Part shown: positions 11,540 to 22,669 of the stretch, piece after piece | How the letters are laid out: each line of letters begins with the position of its first letter | Position numbering within the stretch: position 1 is the stretch's first letter | Assembly: GCA_029706075.1 (NCBI GenBank) | Contig: JAINUG010000004.1 | Span: 2,327,547-2,391,546, forward strand | DNA from: Aldrovandia affinis | Taxonomy: Eukaryota; Chordata; Actinopteri; Notacanthiformes; Halosauridae | Direction: 5' to 3' | Length of the DNA: 64,000 nucleotides | Program-made: the position numbers and the translations under genes | The notes under the pieces: generated by a model | What the model was told of the DNA's origin: nothing | What the model saw: the letters and a program-made list of their open reading frames with translations, nothing else | The model's database searches: none

Positions 11540-12277
11540 ATTATGATCCATGAAAATATCCTGCTTTTCACCAAATGGTCAACGTACGTAAAACGTTATT
11601 ATATGTTATTAAACGTTATTTTGTGTATTATGTTATAAAAAAATGCATGCGTGTATGGCACCCCAACTTTAGACCATTGCAGCGTCCTGACATGTAAGGA
11701 GGCTGACATGTAAGGATGTCCTCCCCCCCACCCACGTTCCGACTTCTGTCTGCAAACGGTGCCTACACTCACTGGTCATGGGGGTTGCCTGGTGGTTTTG
11801 GGTGACCAGTGTTCTGCCCTATATCAGCTGCTCCAATCGCATGGTCCCCCATGCGCAATAACTGCCGCAAGCACAGGTCAGCTGACTGCACGCCTTTCAG
11901 AGGACATGAGTCTGCATTCTCCTGAATTGTAGGGAGGAAGATGTGATGAGGCTTTTCAAATTGGGTTGAAAAAAAGTTGTCTCGAGACACAGGGGACAAG
12001 GGAATGAGAGAAGGCCCCACAGGAGACAAGGGAACGAGAGGAGACCCCTGAGGGCTATGGGATCCTTAATGACCTCAGACCTTGCGTCTCCTACGACACA
12101 GTGTCCCTATCACTGCTGTGGGACATCAGTTCTCTGCTTGGTCCCAAGGGAAGACTGTTCTGTGCTGGCACACCAAAATCACATCCAGAAACAACTTGGT
12201 TATCCAGGCTGATGTCATACACAAGTGCTCACTTAGCCCATTCCAGCTTCAGCTACAGGTGGGCGGCTGGGAAGCAT
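11540..12277. other. No recognised gene; short direct repeats
   Basis: Two GACATGTAAGGA copies lie at about 11690-11716, and two related GGGACAAGGGAA / GGAGACAAGGGAA phrases near 11993-12033. No exon or transposon was recognised. Confidence 0.4.
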
Positions 12278-12560
12278 TGTAGTGTAGGCAGTGTAGTATA
12301 GTGGTTAGGGCAGTAGTGTAGTATAGTGGTTAGTGCAGAAGTGTAGTGTAGGCAGTGTAGTGTAACGGTTAGGGCGGAAGTGTAGTATAGTGGTTAGGGC
12401 GGCAGTGTAGTGTAGCAGTTAGGAAACTGGGCTTGTAAAACAAATATTGCAGGTTAGGTTGACGGTTCGATTCCCATTGGGACCCCATATACTGAAAAAT
12501 GTATGCATTCACTATTGTAAGTCACTTTGAATAAAAGTGTCTGCTAAATGGCATATACTA
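12278..12560 (+). mobile_element. SINE with a tandemly amplified tRNA-like head
   Basis: About five units of roughly 25 bp containing GTGTAGTATAGTGGTTAGGG lie at 12278-12425. They correspond to the box-A side of the SINE head. One complete unit follows, with box-B-like GGTTCGATTCCCATTGGG, then the tail GTAAGTCACTTTGAATAAAA and GTGTCTGCTAAATGGC. The central body is mostly missing. Confidence 0.7.
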
Positions 12561-12565
12561 TATGT

Positions 12566-13353
12566 ATACACTCAGTGGCCACTTTATTAGATACACCTTT
12601 CCCCTTTTGCCCCCAGAACAGCCTGAATTCTTTGTGGCATGGATTCAACAAGGTGCTGGAAACATTCCTCAGAGATTCTGGTCCATGTTGACATGATAGC
12701 ATCACACATTTGCTGCAGATTTGTCGGCTGCACATTCATGTTGTGAATCTCCTGTTCCACCACATCCCAAAGGTGCTCTATTGGACTGAGATCTGGTGAC
12801 TGTGGAGGCCATTGGAGTACACTGAACTCATTGTCATGTTCGTGGAACCAGCTTGAGGTGACATGTGCTTTGTGACATGACGCATTATTCTGCAAGAAGT
12901 AGCCATTAGAAGATGGGTAGACTGTGGCCATAAAGGGATGCACATGGTCAGCAACAAGACTCAGGTGGGCTGTGGCATTTAAACAATGCTCAATTGGTAT
13001 TAAGGGGCCTACTATGTGCTAAGAAAATATTCCCCACACCATTACACCACTACCACCAGTCTGAACCATTGACACAAGGCAGGATGGATGCATGGATTCA
13101 TGTTGTTTACGCCAAATTCTGACCGTACCATCTGCATGTCGCAGCAGAAATCAAGATTCGTCAGACCAGGTGATGTTTTTCCAATCTTCAACTGTCCAGT
13201 TTTGGTGTGCCTGTGCCCACTGTAACCTCACTTTCCTGTTCTTAGCTGACAGGAGTGGAACCCGGTGTGGTCTTCTGCTGCTGTAGCCCATCCACTTCAA
13301 GGTTTGATGTGTTGTGCGTTCAGAGATGCCTTGTAGCCTTAAGAAAACCACTT
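12566..13353 (-). pseudogene. Tc1-like transposase, minus strand, truncated (family C)
   Basis: The left terminal repeat is CACTCAGTGGCCACTTTATT. On the minus strand a frame at 13351-13151 has helix-turn-helix and linker residues ending in [10 protein letters not shown] (first catalytic Asp). A second frame at 12943-12587 has a FLQNNASCHKAH-like region, then PPQSPDLSPIEHLWDVVEQE with the third acidic residue. The second catalytic Asp position reads Asn (NNA instead of DNA) and the frames are separate. The 5' end is lost where the LINE starts at 13353. Confidence 0.85.
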
Positions 13354-14108
13354 GTAGATAGATAGATAGATCCTTTATTTGTCATTGTAACACATACAAC
13401 GAAATTGAAATGCCAACCAGTCAGTGCAAAATTACAAACAGTATATAAAGACATGTAAGAATAAAAAAAATCAGTAATTACAGAATAATATATCTAAGAT
13501 AAATACTAAGTGAAACACAAACAACCACACATTCAAACATTCTCTGTCATTGCACATTCCCTTATTGCACTTTAAGACAAGTATTGCACTTTAAGACAAG
13601 TATCACAGGTTATTTTGTAGCTGCATTAAGTGTAGTTATTGCTGATGGGTAGAAACTGTTTTTGAGTCTGTTTGTTCGTGCTTTGATGGATCTGTACCGT
13701 CTGGCTGACGGCAACAGTTCAAACAGGGAGTGTCCAGGGTGGGAAGTGTCCTTTGTGATGTTCAGAGCTCTTGTGAGAGAGCGGGAATTATGTAGTTCTT
13801 CCAGTGTGAGGAGAGGGGATCCGACGATCTTCTGGGCCGTGTTGATGACCCTCTGGAGCGCTTTCCTCTGAGCTGCTGTGCAGCTGGTGTACCACACACA
13901 TATACAGTATGTCAGTATGCTCTCGATAGAGCACCGGTAGAAGGACACCAACAGTCTCTGTGTGATGTTGTTCCTCCTGAGCACCCTCAGGAAGTACAGT
14001 CTCTGCTGGGCCTTTTTCAGCAGCTCAGCGGTGTTCACACCCCAGGTCAGGCCCTCCTCCATGTGGACTCCCAGGAAGCGGAAGTCGGCTGCCCTCTCCA
14101 CACAGACC
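13353..14108 (-). pseudogene. 3' end of a CR1/L2/Rex1-type LINE reverse transcriptase
   Basis: A 163-residue minus-strand frame (14101-13610) matches the C-terminal part of fish non-LTR retrotransposon ORF2. It runs from FRFLGVHMEEGLTW through KKAQQRLYFLRVLRRNN and FYRCSIESILTY to LFELLPSARRYRSIKARTNR near the end. It is followed by the 3' UTR with AATAAAGGAT and a (GATA)n-like tail at 13353-13372. The RT catalytic core is absent because of 5' truncation. The clade assignment is from memory of similar fish elements. Confidence 0.75.
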
Positions 14109-14835
14109 CCGCTTGTCAGTGAGGCTAATCGGAAAAAAAGGCTTCAATTTGCTAGGGAGCATAAAGATTGGACTCTGGAGCAATGGAAGAAGGTCATGTG
14201 GTCTGATGAGTCCAGATTTACCCTGTTCCAGAGTGATGGGTAAGAAGAGACCGGATGAAGTCATCAGGGTAAGAAGAGACCGGATGAAGTGATGCACCCA
14301 TCATGCCTAGTGCCTACCATACAAGCCTGTGGGGGCAGTGTTATGATCTGGGGTTGCTGCAGTTGGTCAGGTCTAGGTTCAGCAACGTTATGTGCCCAAA
14401 GAATGAGGTCAGCTGACTACCTGAATATACTGAATGACCAGGTTTTTCCATCAATGGATTTTTTCTTCCCTGATGGCACGGGCATATTCCAAGATGACAA
14501 TGCCACGATTCATCAGGCTCAAATTGTGAAAGAGTGGTTCAGGGAGAATGAGACATCATTTTCACACATGGATTAGCCACCACAGAGTCCAGACCTTAAC
14601 CCCATTGAGAATCTTTGGGATGTGCTGGAGAAGACTTTGCGCAGCGGTCCGACTCTCCCATCATCAATACAAGATCTTGGTGAAAAATGTATGCAACTCT
14701 GGACGGAAATAAATGTTGTAACCTTGCAGAAGCTTATCGAAACGATGCCACGGCGAATGCGTGCTGTAGTCAAAGCTAAAGGCAGTCCAATGAAATATTA
14801 GAGTGTGTGACTTTTTTGGGGAACGGGCAGTGTAT
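14109..14835 (+). pseudogene. Tc1-like transposase, plus strand (family D)
   Basis: Transposase regions in order: SEANRKKRLQFAREHKDW, KKVMWSDESRFTLF (first Asp), [28 protein letters not shown] (second Asp) and [15 protein letters not shown] (third acidic residue). A 28-bp direct duplication at about 14239-14295 shifts the frame. A stop (TAG) lies just before [14 protein letters not shown] at 14574-14576. The 3' terminal repeat ends with GGGGAACGGGCAGTGTA. The N-terminal DNA-binding part is missing at the junction with the LINE. Confidence 0.85.
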
Positions 14836-14905
14836 ATGGATTGTATGTAAAGACATGTAAACTTTGTAAGTCACTATGCATAAGAGTATCAGCTAAATGT
14901 AAAGC
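14836..14905 (+). repeat. Decayed SINE/L2 tail
   Basis: The phrases GTAAACTTTGTAAGTCACTATG and GCATAAGAGTATCAGCTAAATG are a diverged version of the common tail, directly after the Tc1 end. Confidence 0.6.
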
Positions 14906-15782
14906 TATCAGGCAGGAGAAGACTGCAAGAGTGCCATGACTGCTGGCAAGCACGAGGTGAGTTGTCAGGCTCATTAGCAGCTAGATAGGTATATGTGGAC
15001 AGATGCCCCTTTCATCGGTGAGCTACTCAGATGAGTATTGCAGATAATTATTCAAATTCATTTATATTCATTTGTTTTTCAAATAAGCGCAGACAGTGAA
15101 ATTCCTGGTGCGCTGCCTTTGTCAAGTTCACATGAAATGTCAAGGCTAAAGTCCGGGCTGTCAGCTTTTTTTAAATTATTGTATTTTTTTTTTTTTTACT
15201 GTGACACAAGAGTGCTTTCGGGGGAGAAAAAGTAAACAGCACAACTCAGTGCACTCAGTGACATATCTACTGCTACACATGTAGTCATATTGGTAGCTTT
15301 GTAAGGGTTTGCACTCCAAATGCAGCTTTGCCATTTCAAATTGAAGTCAACTGTTCCATAATTTAAATACAGGAAACATTCATAAATCCAGATGATATGC
15401 TTTTACTAAACTATCCTCCAGTTTATACTGAAGTTTTATTGACTTTTGCTTTAAAAATTAAGCCACACACATAATATCCACATTCATTGATAAAATAGGA
15501 CATATCATAGTTTTTTTTTAAATATAGGAGTTTGCCTGCATCATTCAGCTCAACGTTAAGCTCACATTGCATCACATGATGTGGATGCGGTGGCATCATT
15601 TTCCATGTTCATCACGGTGTGGGTATGGGGTTGCAACTATGTAATGGTTCTCGTAACACAAAGTGGAGCTCTTAAAGTAAAGACTTGCGTATACCCTTCA
15701 TACCCCCTTTTCTGTTCTGCAGAGGCACTTTGTCATACATCCCTCTGTCATTCGAATAAGGAGAATGACAACATGCTATGGA
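14906..15782. other. No recognised gene
   Basis: AT-rich, with poly-T near 15184-15198. No exon or repeat family recognised. Confidence 0.4.
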
Positions 15783-15784
15783 CC

Positions 15785-16740
15785 AGTGGTCCCTCAACCT
15801 CGGTCCTATGGACCCCCTGTGTATGCTGGTTTTCTTTCCAATCATAATTGCAACCTCTGAATTGTGACCAGCTATTAATTGTTAATTGTATGCCAGAACT
15901 AGCTATGTATACCATGAACAATAAATGTCCCATATTCACATCCCTGGACTTTAAATCAGTCAGACCAAAAGTTATAATTTTCTGTAATGTGCTATATGTC
16001 GCATGATTCCTTTAGGCTACTTTTTTAAATTGTTTAATTTATAAACTGGCAGGTGAAATCAGTGGGGCCTAATTGTTGAAAGTGTGGACACCTGGGCTGT
16101 GTTTGAAACCGTTCACTCGTTCACTCGTTCCCTATTCCCTATATAGTGTTCCCTATGTAGTGTTCCATGTAGTGAACGATTAAACTGTTTTCGGACACTA
16201 CAACTGAACGTAATTTGCGTCAAAAAAAGTGCTGGATATTGAGGTGACGCAAGCGGATGCGCCCAGTATCACGTAAACAAACCGAGCAGTGGTTCTAATG
16301 GCAGCAGGTTGAAATGTACTCAGGTAGTATCGGGTATGTTCAGTTTTGAATGTTAAATCCCAAATAAATTGTTGAAATTCTAATGATGTGCAAGTGTGGT
16401 TTTGTCAACTGTGGTGCTGTCTGCTAGCCACTGCTTTAGCCACCAATAGCTACCGTCATGGAAGTCATGAGCTAACTAAAACACGACCGCATTGCATTGT
16501 GGTATACGGGATAAATTGTAGGGTATATTCGCTGTTCACTACAAATCGCTGTGAATTGTGGGTATTTTATAGTGCACTATATAGTGAACGAAATTAACAG
16601 TTGAGAATTCGAACAACACTACAAAATGGCGAACACACTATATAGTGCACTATATAGGGAATAGGGAACGGTTTCGAACACAGCCCAGGTCACTGAAACA
16701 AAACCATTTGTGGAAAATGAAGAGTTCAATTAATGCAAAT
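15785..16740 (+). mobile_element. Non-autonomous hAT-like repeat, interrupted by a MITE
   Basis: It begins with CAGTGGTCCCTCAACCTCGG, followed by CTGTGTATGCTGGTTTTC and CATAATTGCAACCTCTGAAT. The same repeat, inverted, makes up 60823-61289, and part of it is found at 39770-40020. The order is continuous except for the MITE at 16085-16693. No coding capacity. Confidence 0.7.
16085..16693. mobile_element. MITE with about 50-bp inverted termini
   Basis: The left end CCTGGGCTGTGTTTGAAACC and right end GGTTTCGAACACAGCCCAGG are inverted copies. Further in, TTCCCTATTCCCTATATAGTG faces CACTATATAGGGAATAGGGAA. Comparison with the uninterrupted copy at 60990-61080 shows that sequence between GTTGAAAGTG and TGAAACAAAACC was added. 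The superfamily is not certain. Confidence 0.8.
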
Positions 16741-16744
16741 AACA

Positions 16745-18350
16745 ACGAGCCAAACCTCTTGACTTTTGACTAGGTATGTTGGTGGGAGTATACTTACAGT
16801 ATACACTCCACTTACAGGGCTACAGTCTGTGTGTAAATTCCATAAAGAAAACTATAAAGAAAGGCAGTGAGTTCTTTGGTTCTTGGCACTTTTATTTCTG
16901 GAGAGCAGTATTTATCTGCCAGGTCAGTGGTGGCCTGACCGAATGGAAAGTTGTGTGATTGGATAACATAAAGTCCCAGTGCTGATTGAGCTCATTGACA
17001 TCCCATTGAGAAATTCTGCACTGACATAATTGTCAGACGAAGGACGAAGAACCAGGAATACTTACAAAGTACCCACTGAAATTATGTTGCTGATATCTCT
17101 ATGCATTTTATAATGCTGATGCTATTAACAGCTGTGAGCTAGGTTAGCTTTATTGTTTTCTTCGACCAAAGCAGAACATGCAAATAGTTTCACGTCACAT
17201 TTGAAAATGCAAATGAAGCAAACCGTTGGAATACGTGTTCAAACAACTCCCCAGTCCTGGCAACTCTTTTCTATGAAAATAAAAATTCTTGTTTGCATGT
17301 TTTCCAGAGCGCGTCCCTCAAAAGTGCTTTTGATAACTGAGTTGTGTCTGCCACCATTCTTGACGCTGAATCTAGTGTTACCTCGCCCTGTTACTGCACT
17401 CACCCAAATGCTTTCGGGCCTTCTGTAATGACACTCTCCACTAGGCCACTCACAAATGTGGCTTTACTGATTTCCTCTTTTTAGCTGCACCTCCCTCACT
17501 ATGGTCACGTGCCACATGCTAATGCCCAGCAGAAACGGAAGCCAACTGTTTAGTGTGAAATACAATGTGAAATGTATCTGGGGAAGAAAAAAAATACAGA
17601 AAAAGACAAGTTAAAACAATAATGAACTGACCTTTTTTTTACACTAATTATCACACAAAACTAGACAAAAGGTGTCTTTATGAAATATACAACTATACAA
17701 AATGCATAGTTGATTGCAGAAGTTGTGGAACTTATTCTATAAAACGTGTTCCTTTTACTTGTGATAGTTTACTTCCATGATGATGAATGTCCAAGACCCC
17801 CACTTCCTTGTTTTGGATACGAGGAACATACATGGTCATGACATGTGGTCACCCAAGAAGTTTACTTCACCCCCTCAGAGCCCCTAGTTCCTTTAAAGGG
17901 GCTGTCTCGTTCCAGAACAAATAGTTAGGACAATGGAGTTCTTTAATTAAAACCGAGACCTTATACAGAAAAAACTGGCAGCATGCCACACACGCAAACT
18001 CCAAACGTTATGGATCGGGCAGTATGTTCAGCCCAAGGAGGCAGAGTGCCAATCAAAGAGCTCCGAAGGGCAACGTTAGCTCTGACTGCCTCGGTCAAGA
18101 TTCTCAAATCTCACAACCACTCATAGCTCATAGCTCATAATCTTTCATCATGAGCTATGAAAATAAAAACAAAATTGCAATTTTGTTGCATTTTACCGCA
18201 CATTTGACCACAATCCTGCAGTTTCCTGATACAAAGCGTATAATTTGACCGCTCCATGCTGACTGGCTTGCCTTTAGCCCATTGATCTCTGCGCTGTGGG
18301 TTGGGGGACCCCCACTTGTGGGTCATGAGGGGTGTGGGGGGTCACGAGAT
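16745..18350. other. No recognised gene; two octamer motifs
   Basis: No exon recognised. ATGCAAAT occurs at 17178-17185 and 17207-17214 with CACGTCAC between. The rest looks like unique, AT-rich sequence. Confidence 0.4.
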
Positions 18351-18355
18351 ACATA

Positions 18356-18908
18356 CAGTGGGGTCCAAAAGTACAAGTCCACTACCAAGATCAGTTTGAT
18401 TTCATCGTTCATTGAAAACTAACACAACATTTTTACTCATGTGGTAATTGTTATTCAAGAATGTCATAAAACACTGATACAAATAAAATAAAAAATTGTT
18501 TGAGAAAGGATGGTATGAAATTGAAATATCTATAAATATTTTGTTTGAACACCATTGCCTTTCATTTCCTCAAAATATTGTGACACCTTATTTTTAATTT
18601 AAGTTTTAATACATGAACACTCCTAATACACAGTGTGAGTTATTTTGGTCTTGTAACAATTAATACCGGATATTGACATAATTAATATGGTCCTCTATGT
18701 GTTCTTGTTGTTACTGCAGGTGCTTTAATCTTGAAAAAGGACACTTCCTAGGCAAAGGTTTTTGCAGCTGTTTGTAATTATGTCAGCAGAGCTTAATGAA
18801 GTAGTTAGAGGTCAAATTGTTCTCCTGAGTAAAAATGTTGTGTTACTTTTTGATGAATGATGAAAACAAACAGATCTTGGTAGTGGACTCAGACTTTTGG
18901 ACCCCACT
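18356..18908. mobile_element. Tc1/mariner-like MITE
   Basis: The termini are CAGTGGGGTCCAAAAG on the left and CTTTTGGACCCCACTT on the right. Longer inverted similarity extends inward: AGTCCACTACCAAGATC against GATCTTGGTAGTGGACT, and AACACAACATTTTTACTCA against GAGTAAAAATGTTGTGTT. TA precedes the left end. No transposase remains. Confidence 0.8.
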
Positions 18909-18909
18909 T

Positions 18910-20330
18910 TTGGACCCCCACTCAGTGACCATAGTAACCATCTCTAAGTTCCTGCTCTCGTGTGTACAAGTTTTGTAAAATGGTTATAATTACCTGGCTT
19001 GAAACCATCCGTTTATGGAACACTAGATCGTTAGTGGACAGTTATCAAGCTGACACCATCAACTGACCCATTTCGGGGGCTATCATTGGCTGTTTGTACG
19101 GCTTGCCCTCCAGGCAGAGTCCTCTGTCACTACCATGGGTCTCTAGGGAGTGGGTGGATCGGTGAGGAAGGTCATTATTCACACTCCATTAGATACTGAT
19201 TTTGCTCTCGGTTCACAGAGAGTGGGACAGATAAATGGCAAAGGCTCTGGAAAACTAGCACACAAACTCGGCATCTTCCTCTTGCTCCTGAGAAAGCTTA
19301 TTTTTGGCCCTCTTTCTCTTCTTAAAGTATTCGTCCCATTGTTTGCATATTTTATATGCATTTCCACTTCTCTGCCACTAGGGAGCGGTAGAAGCACTGT
19401 CAAACACCAAGCACCCGGCCGTCAGCCCAGTTGTCAACAGAGAAGAACACTGGTACAAAATTGGAAAATAAAATAGTACATATCACCTTTAAAATACAGT
19501 ATGTGGCATGGCCAGTAAAGAGATGGTTTTTCATTTCATCCAAAAAACATGATGAAGCGTGCAGAACTTCTATCTATGGATTAAAGAACCATTGAATTTT
19601 GTGTGAGGTAAATTATAGCTCCTTGAATTGCTCTCATTCATTTATAGCTTGGTACTTTCAATAAGGAAAGGTTTTATCTAGCGATAAGAAAATATAAGTA
19701 CATGCTTGTGTGTAATTTTATGCCTATTGCCACTGTTTACCTAAATGCTTTCCTGTTACTTAATGTGGTACTTCCTGTTTTGTACATATACCCTAGTTCA
19801 TGCAGTTTTTATTATATACGTACAATTTATGCATCATAATGAGACCCTATTATTAGCTCTGTCTGACTAATTCATATAAATATATTATTATTAATATTAG
19901 TAGTAGTAGTTGTAGTATTAATACTATAATTAGTAAGTAGTAATAATAATAATGATGATTTCAGATGTGTAAAACCTGGATTTTTGTGTTTGTGGTATAT
20001 GTTTAAAAATGTGTTATGTTTGATTACTTTCCATGGCCAGTCATAGTGATTGACACTTTGTTTTCATTGTTCTTAGTCCACAGGGATGCTTATTTTGTCT
20101 GTCCGTCGCTGCACTGAGCTCTGGAACCGGATAAAAAGTGAAGCTGCCATTTAGAAGCCATATCACGCCATAGATTAGATTTATACCACTAGGTGGCGAC
20201 TTTTCACCCTGAAAATAAAAATATCTCAAATGTTGATACTGATTTTGCTCAAAGAGCTTGAGTGTGAATGAATATGGATTGCTCAGAGCTGGATTGCACA
20301 GAGCTGCTCTGTGCACATTACAGGCTTATC
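18910..20330. other. No recognised gene; AT trinucleotide patch
   Basis: A TAG/TAA/TTA-rich patch at about 19885-19955 and its right flank (19960-20030) resemble 20975-21150. No exon recognised. Confidence 0.4.
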
Positions 20331-20333
20331 TGA

Positions 20334-20807
20334 TTGCAGAGCCTACTTGCCAGAATCAGGCTGGCATTGACTGCCCCATCCCTCTGGGCGCCTGGCAGCC
20401 GCTCCTCGCGGTCTCGCCTCTTCTCTGTGCTGGTCCCTCGTTGGTGGAACGACCTCCCGCAATCGGTCAGGACTGCGGAATCACTTCCAATCTTCCGCAA
20501 GAGACTCAAAACCCACCTCTTCAGACTCCACTACCACTGAACACTGTCCATCTAGTCAATCTGTCGTCACCACTGTTTACTTGTTCTACATAAAAAATAA
20601 AAATTAAAAAAACACCCACTAACCTTTTCTTTCCCAATGTTACAGGTATGATATGCAGACGCCTGCAATGATGTCTATTGCCGTTTTACTGCACTGATCT
20701 TGTGCACCAACTATGATTGTTCTTACCTTGTATTAATGCACATCTTGTAAGTCGCTCTGGATAAGAGCGTCTGCTAAATGCTTAAAATGTAAAATGTAAA
20801 ATGTAAC
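20334..20807 (+). pseudogene. 3' end of an L2-type LINE
   Basis: A frame ending at 20540 has the L2-like ORF2 C-terminus: RSSRSRLFSVLVPRWWNDLP, then ESLPIFRKRLKTHLF. A 3' UTR follows and the tail GTCGCTCTGGATAAGAGCG, TCTGCTAAATG, then AAAATGTAAA repeats to 20807. This tail is the one found on the tRNA-SINEs of the window, so this LINE family is their likely mobilising partner. 5'-truncated and inactive. Confidence 0.8.
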
Positions 20808-20974
20808 AGATAAGCATGTCATATGTATGATTTTATGCCAAAAAGAGCCATAAAAATAATGATATGAATATGATTTTAATTTTCCAGCATGTAAAGATAA
20901 ACTCATATAACAATATTGCATATGCAATATTCTAGATGCATCATTCCATCACACCCTGTACAGTAAGTCACTTT

Positions 20975-21160
20975 GCATAAAATAATAATAATAATAATAA
21001 TAATAGTATATATTATTAATTTGTCATTATTATTAGTAGTAGTAATAATAATAATCATCATCATCATCATCATCATAATTTTAATAATAATCATTTCAGC
21101 TGTTGTGTATAACCTGGGTTTTGGTGTCTGTGGCACCCGTTTAAAAATGTGTATAATTCA
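20975..21160. repeat. (TAA/ATC)n microsatellite with flank duplicated at 19885-20030
   Basis: ATAATAATA runs, a TAGTAGTAG run and seven ATC units are followed by TTTCAGCTGTTGTGTATAAC and GTTTAAAAATGTGT. The order and flank match 19885-20030. Confidence 0.75.
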
Positions 21161-21177
21161 TTATTACAGGTGCATTC

Positions 21178-21350
21178 CTAATCTGTGTGTATGTGTGCGT
21201 CCATGTGCATATATGTGTGTGTACATGCATGCATGTGTGTGTGTGTGTGCATGTGTGTATGCGTCCATGTGTGAAGGTGTGTATGTGTGTGCATATTTGT
21301 GGGTGTGTGTGTGCATGTGCATATGTGTGCGGGTGTGTGTGTGTGCTCTA
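21178..21350. repeat. Degenerate (TG)n tract
   Basis: GTGTGTATGTGTGCGTCC-like alternating purine-pyrimidine sequence for about 170 bp. Further pure TG runs occur at 21606-21632 and 21868-21886. Confidence 0.85.
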
Positions 21351-21608
21351 GCATGCTTCAGTCTCACACACCACACACCCTTATGTATCTTTCATTGATG
21401 TCTCTGTTGTTTTTCTCCTATTCATAAGCATGGAAAGATTAGGAGAGTGAGAGAAAGAGAGAGATGCCACATGTATAGCAAGATACACACAAAAGTACAT
21501 GTATAAATGTGCATGGGGTAGGGTGGACATCCAATAGGGTTTCTGTTCATCAAATAATTGAGCTGACAATAAAACTGGACAGAGAAAAAGAGAGTAAGAA
21601 CAAGTGTA

Positions 21609-21641
<33 letters not shown>

Positions 21642-22015
21642 AGAGGGGAAGTAGCCTACACAATTTAATCAGAGAGGTGGGCGGTAAAGACTGCAGCAGT
21701 GTGCCAATGAAGGGGGGGTATGCAATGAGTCTTCTCTCCATCACCCCTCCCTCGTTTCCAAGGTTACATAGCAGACACCTAGCTACCGAAACCAGCCTGT
21801 GGATCCTGCCCCTGAAGCAGACAAATTCACCCAAACCCTCTCCCCATGTGTGCGTGTGCGTATGTATGTATGTGTGTGTGTGTGTGCAGGTTGGGGTTGT
21901 GTGTTCCTGTGCGTGTCTGTGTGTGCATGTTTGGGAGGCCGATCTGGTGACCCGGACGCTCCTGCAGTGGAAAGGTTTGTGTGTGACTGGGCTCTGGGGA
22001 GGGGGTGTAAAATCT
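21351..22015. other. No recognised gene; TG-rich blocks
   Basis: A G-rich patch lies at 21660-21720. Open frames here are made by microsatellite sequence and are not credible genes. Confidence 0.4.
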
Positions 22016-22017
22016 GA

Positions 22018-22190
22018 TCTGAAAAGGGTTGGTGTGGGTGCAGGTTTTTCTTGTAGCCCAGCACTAAAACACCTGTTTCAAATGATCAACGAATCATGGT
22101 CTTCAATCAAGACCTTGATTATTCGAAAAAGGTGTTTTAGTGCTGGGCTGCAACAAAAACCTGCACCCACACCAGTCCTTTTCAATAAGA
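22018..22190. repeat. Foldback repeat (MITE-like)
   Basis: The left arm (about 22022-22080) contains TGTGGGTGCAGGTTTTTC and AGCCCAGCACTAAAACACC. The right arm (about 22127-22185) carries the inverse: GGTGTTTTAGTGCTGGGCT and AAAACCTGCACCCACACC. The loop is about 45 bp. Confidence 0.8.
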
Positions 22191-22214
22191 TTTGACACCT
22201 CTGCTATACACAGT

Positions 22215-22560
22215 GCCCCTTTAAAGTCTACATCCCATCTCAAAAATGTCACCTTTTGTTGCCTTACAGCCTGAAATGAAAACATCAGATTTTTTCCACC
22301 TTTATTTCCACATTTTACCCAACAACTTCCAAGTGAAACAAAATTCAATTCAGAAGATGAATTAAAAATGAAAAACTAGAATAACTTTGATTGATAAATC
22401 TACACCCTTTGTATCACACCAAAATAACTAGGGCTAACCAATCAACTTCCCGATCACGTACCAATCTAATTGGCCTCCACCTGTGTTCAATTGCAGTGAT
22501 TATGATTACTTCTATAATCATAATAAAATCAACTGTTCCTAGAGGATTCCACTGCTGGGT
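22215..22560 (+). repeat. DNA-transposon fragment
   Basis: 22225-22350 matches 6360-6500 inverted, with CACCTTTTGTTGCCTTACAG and CCACCTTTATTTCCACATT. Sequence to 22560 (AATTGGCCTCCACCTGTGTT) resembles a fish Tc1-type untranslated region. No transposase is visible. Confidence 0.5.
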
Positions 22561-22627
22561 AGTGTATTTCAGAGTAAATAATCCACCCAGGCAAGCGGCT
22601 GCGGCACTGATATGCCTGAACCGTCAG

Positions 22628-22668
22628 AACAGACAGAGACAGACAGACAGACAGACAGACAGGCAGAT
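22628..22668. repeat. (CAGA)n microsatellite
   Basis: About nine ACAG units between 22628 and 22662. Confidence 0.85.
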
Positions 22669-22669
22669 T

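Noticed and set aside
20973-21398. 141-residue open frame rich in Ile and Cys-Val
   Set aside because: Encoded by ATT/ATA and TG microsatellites.
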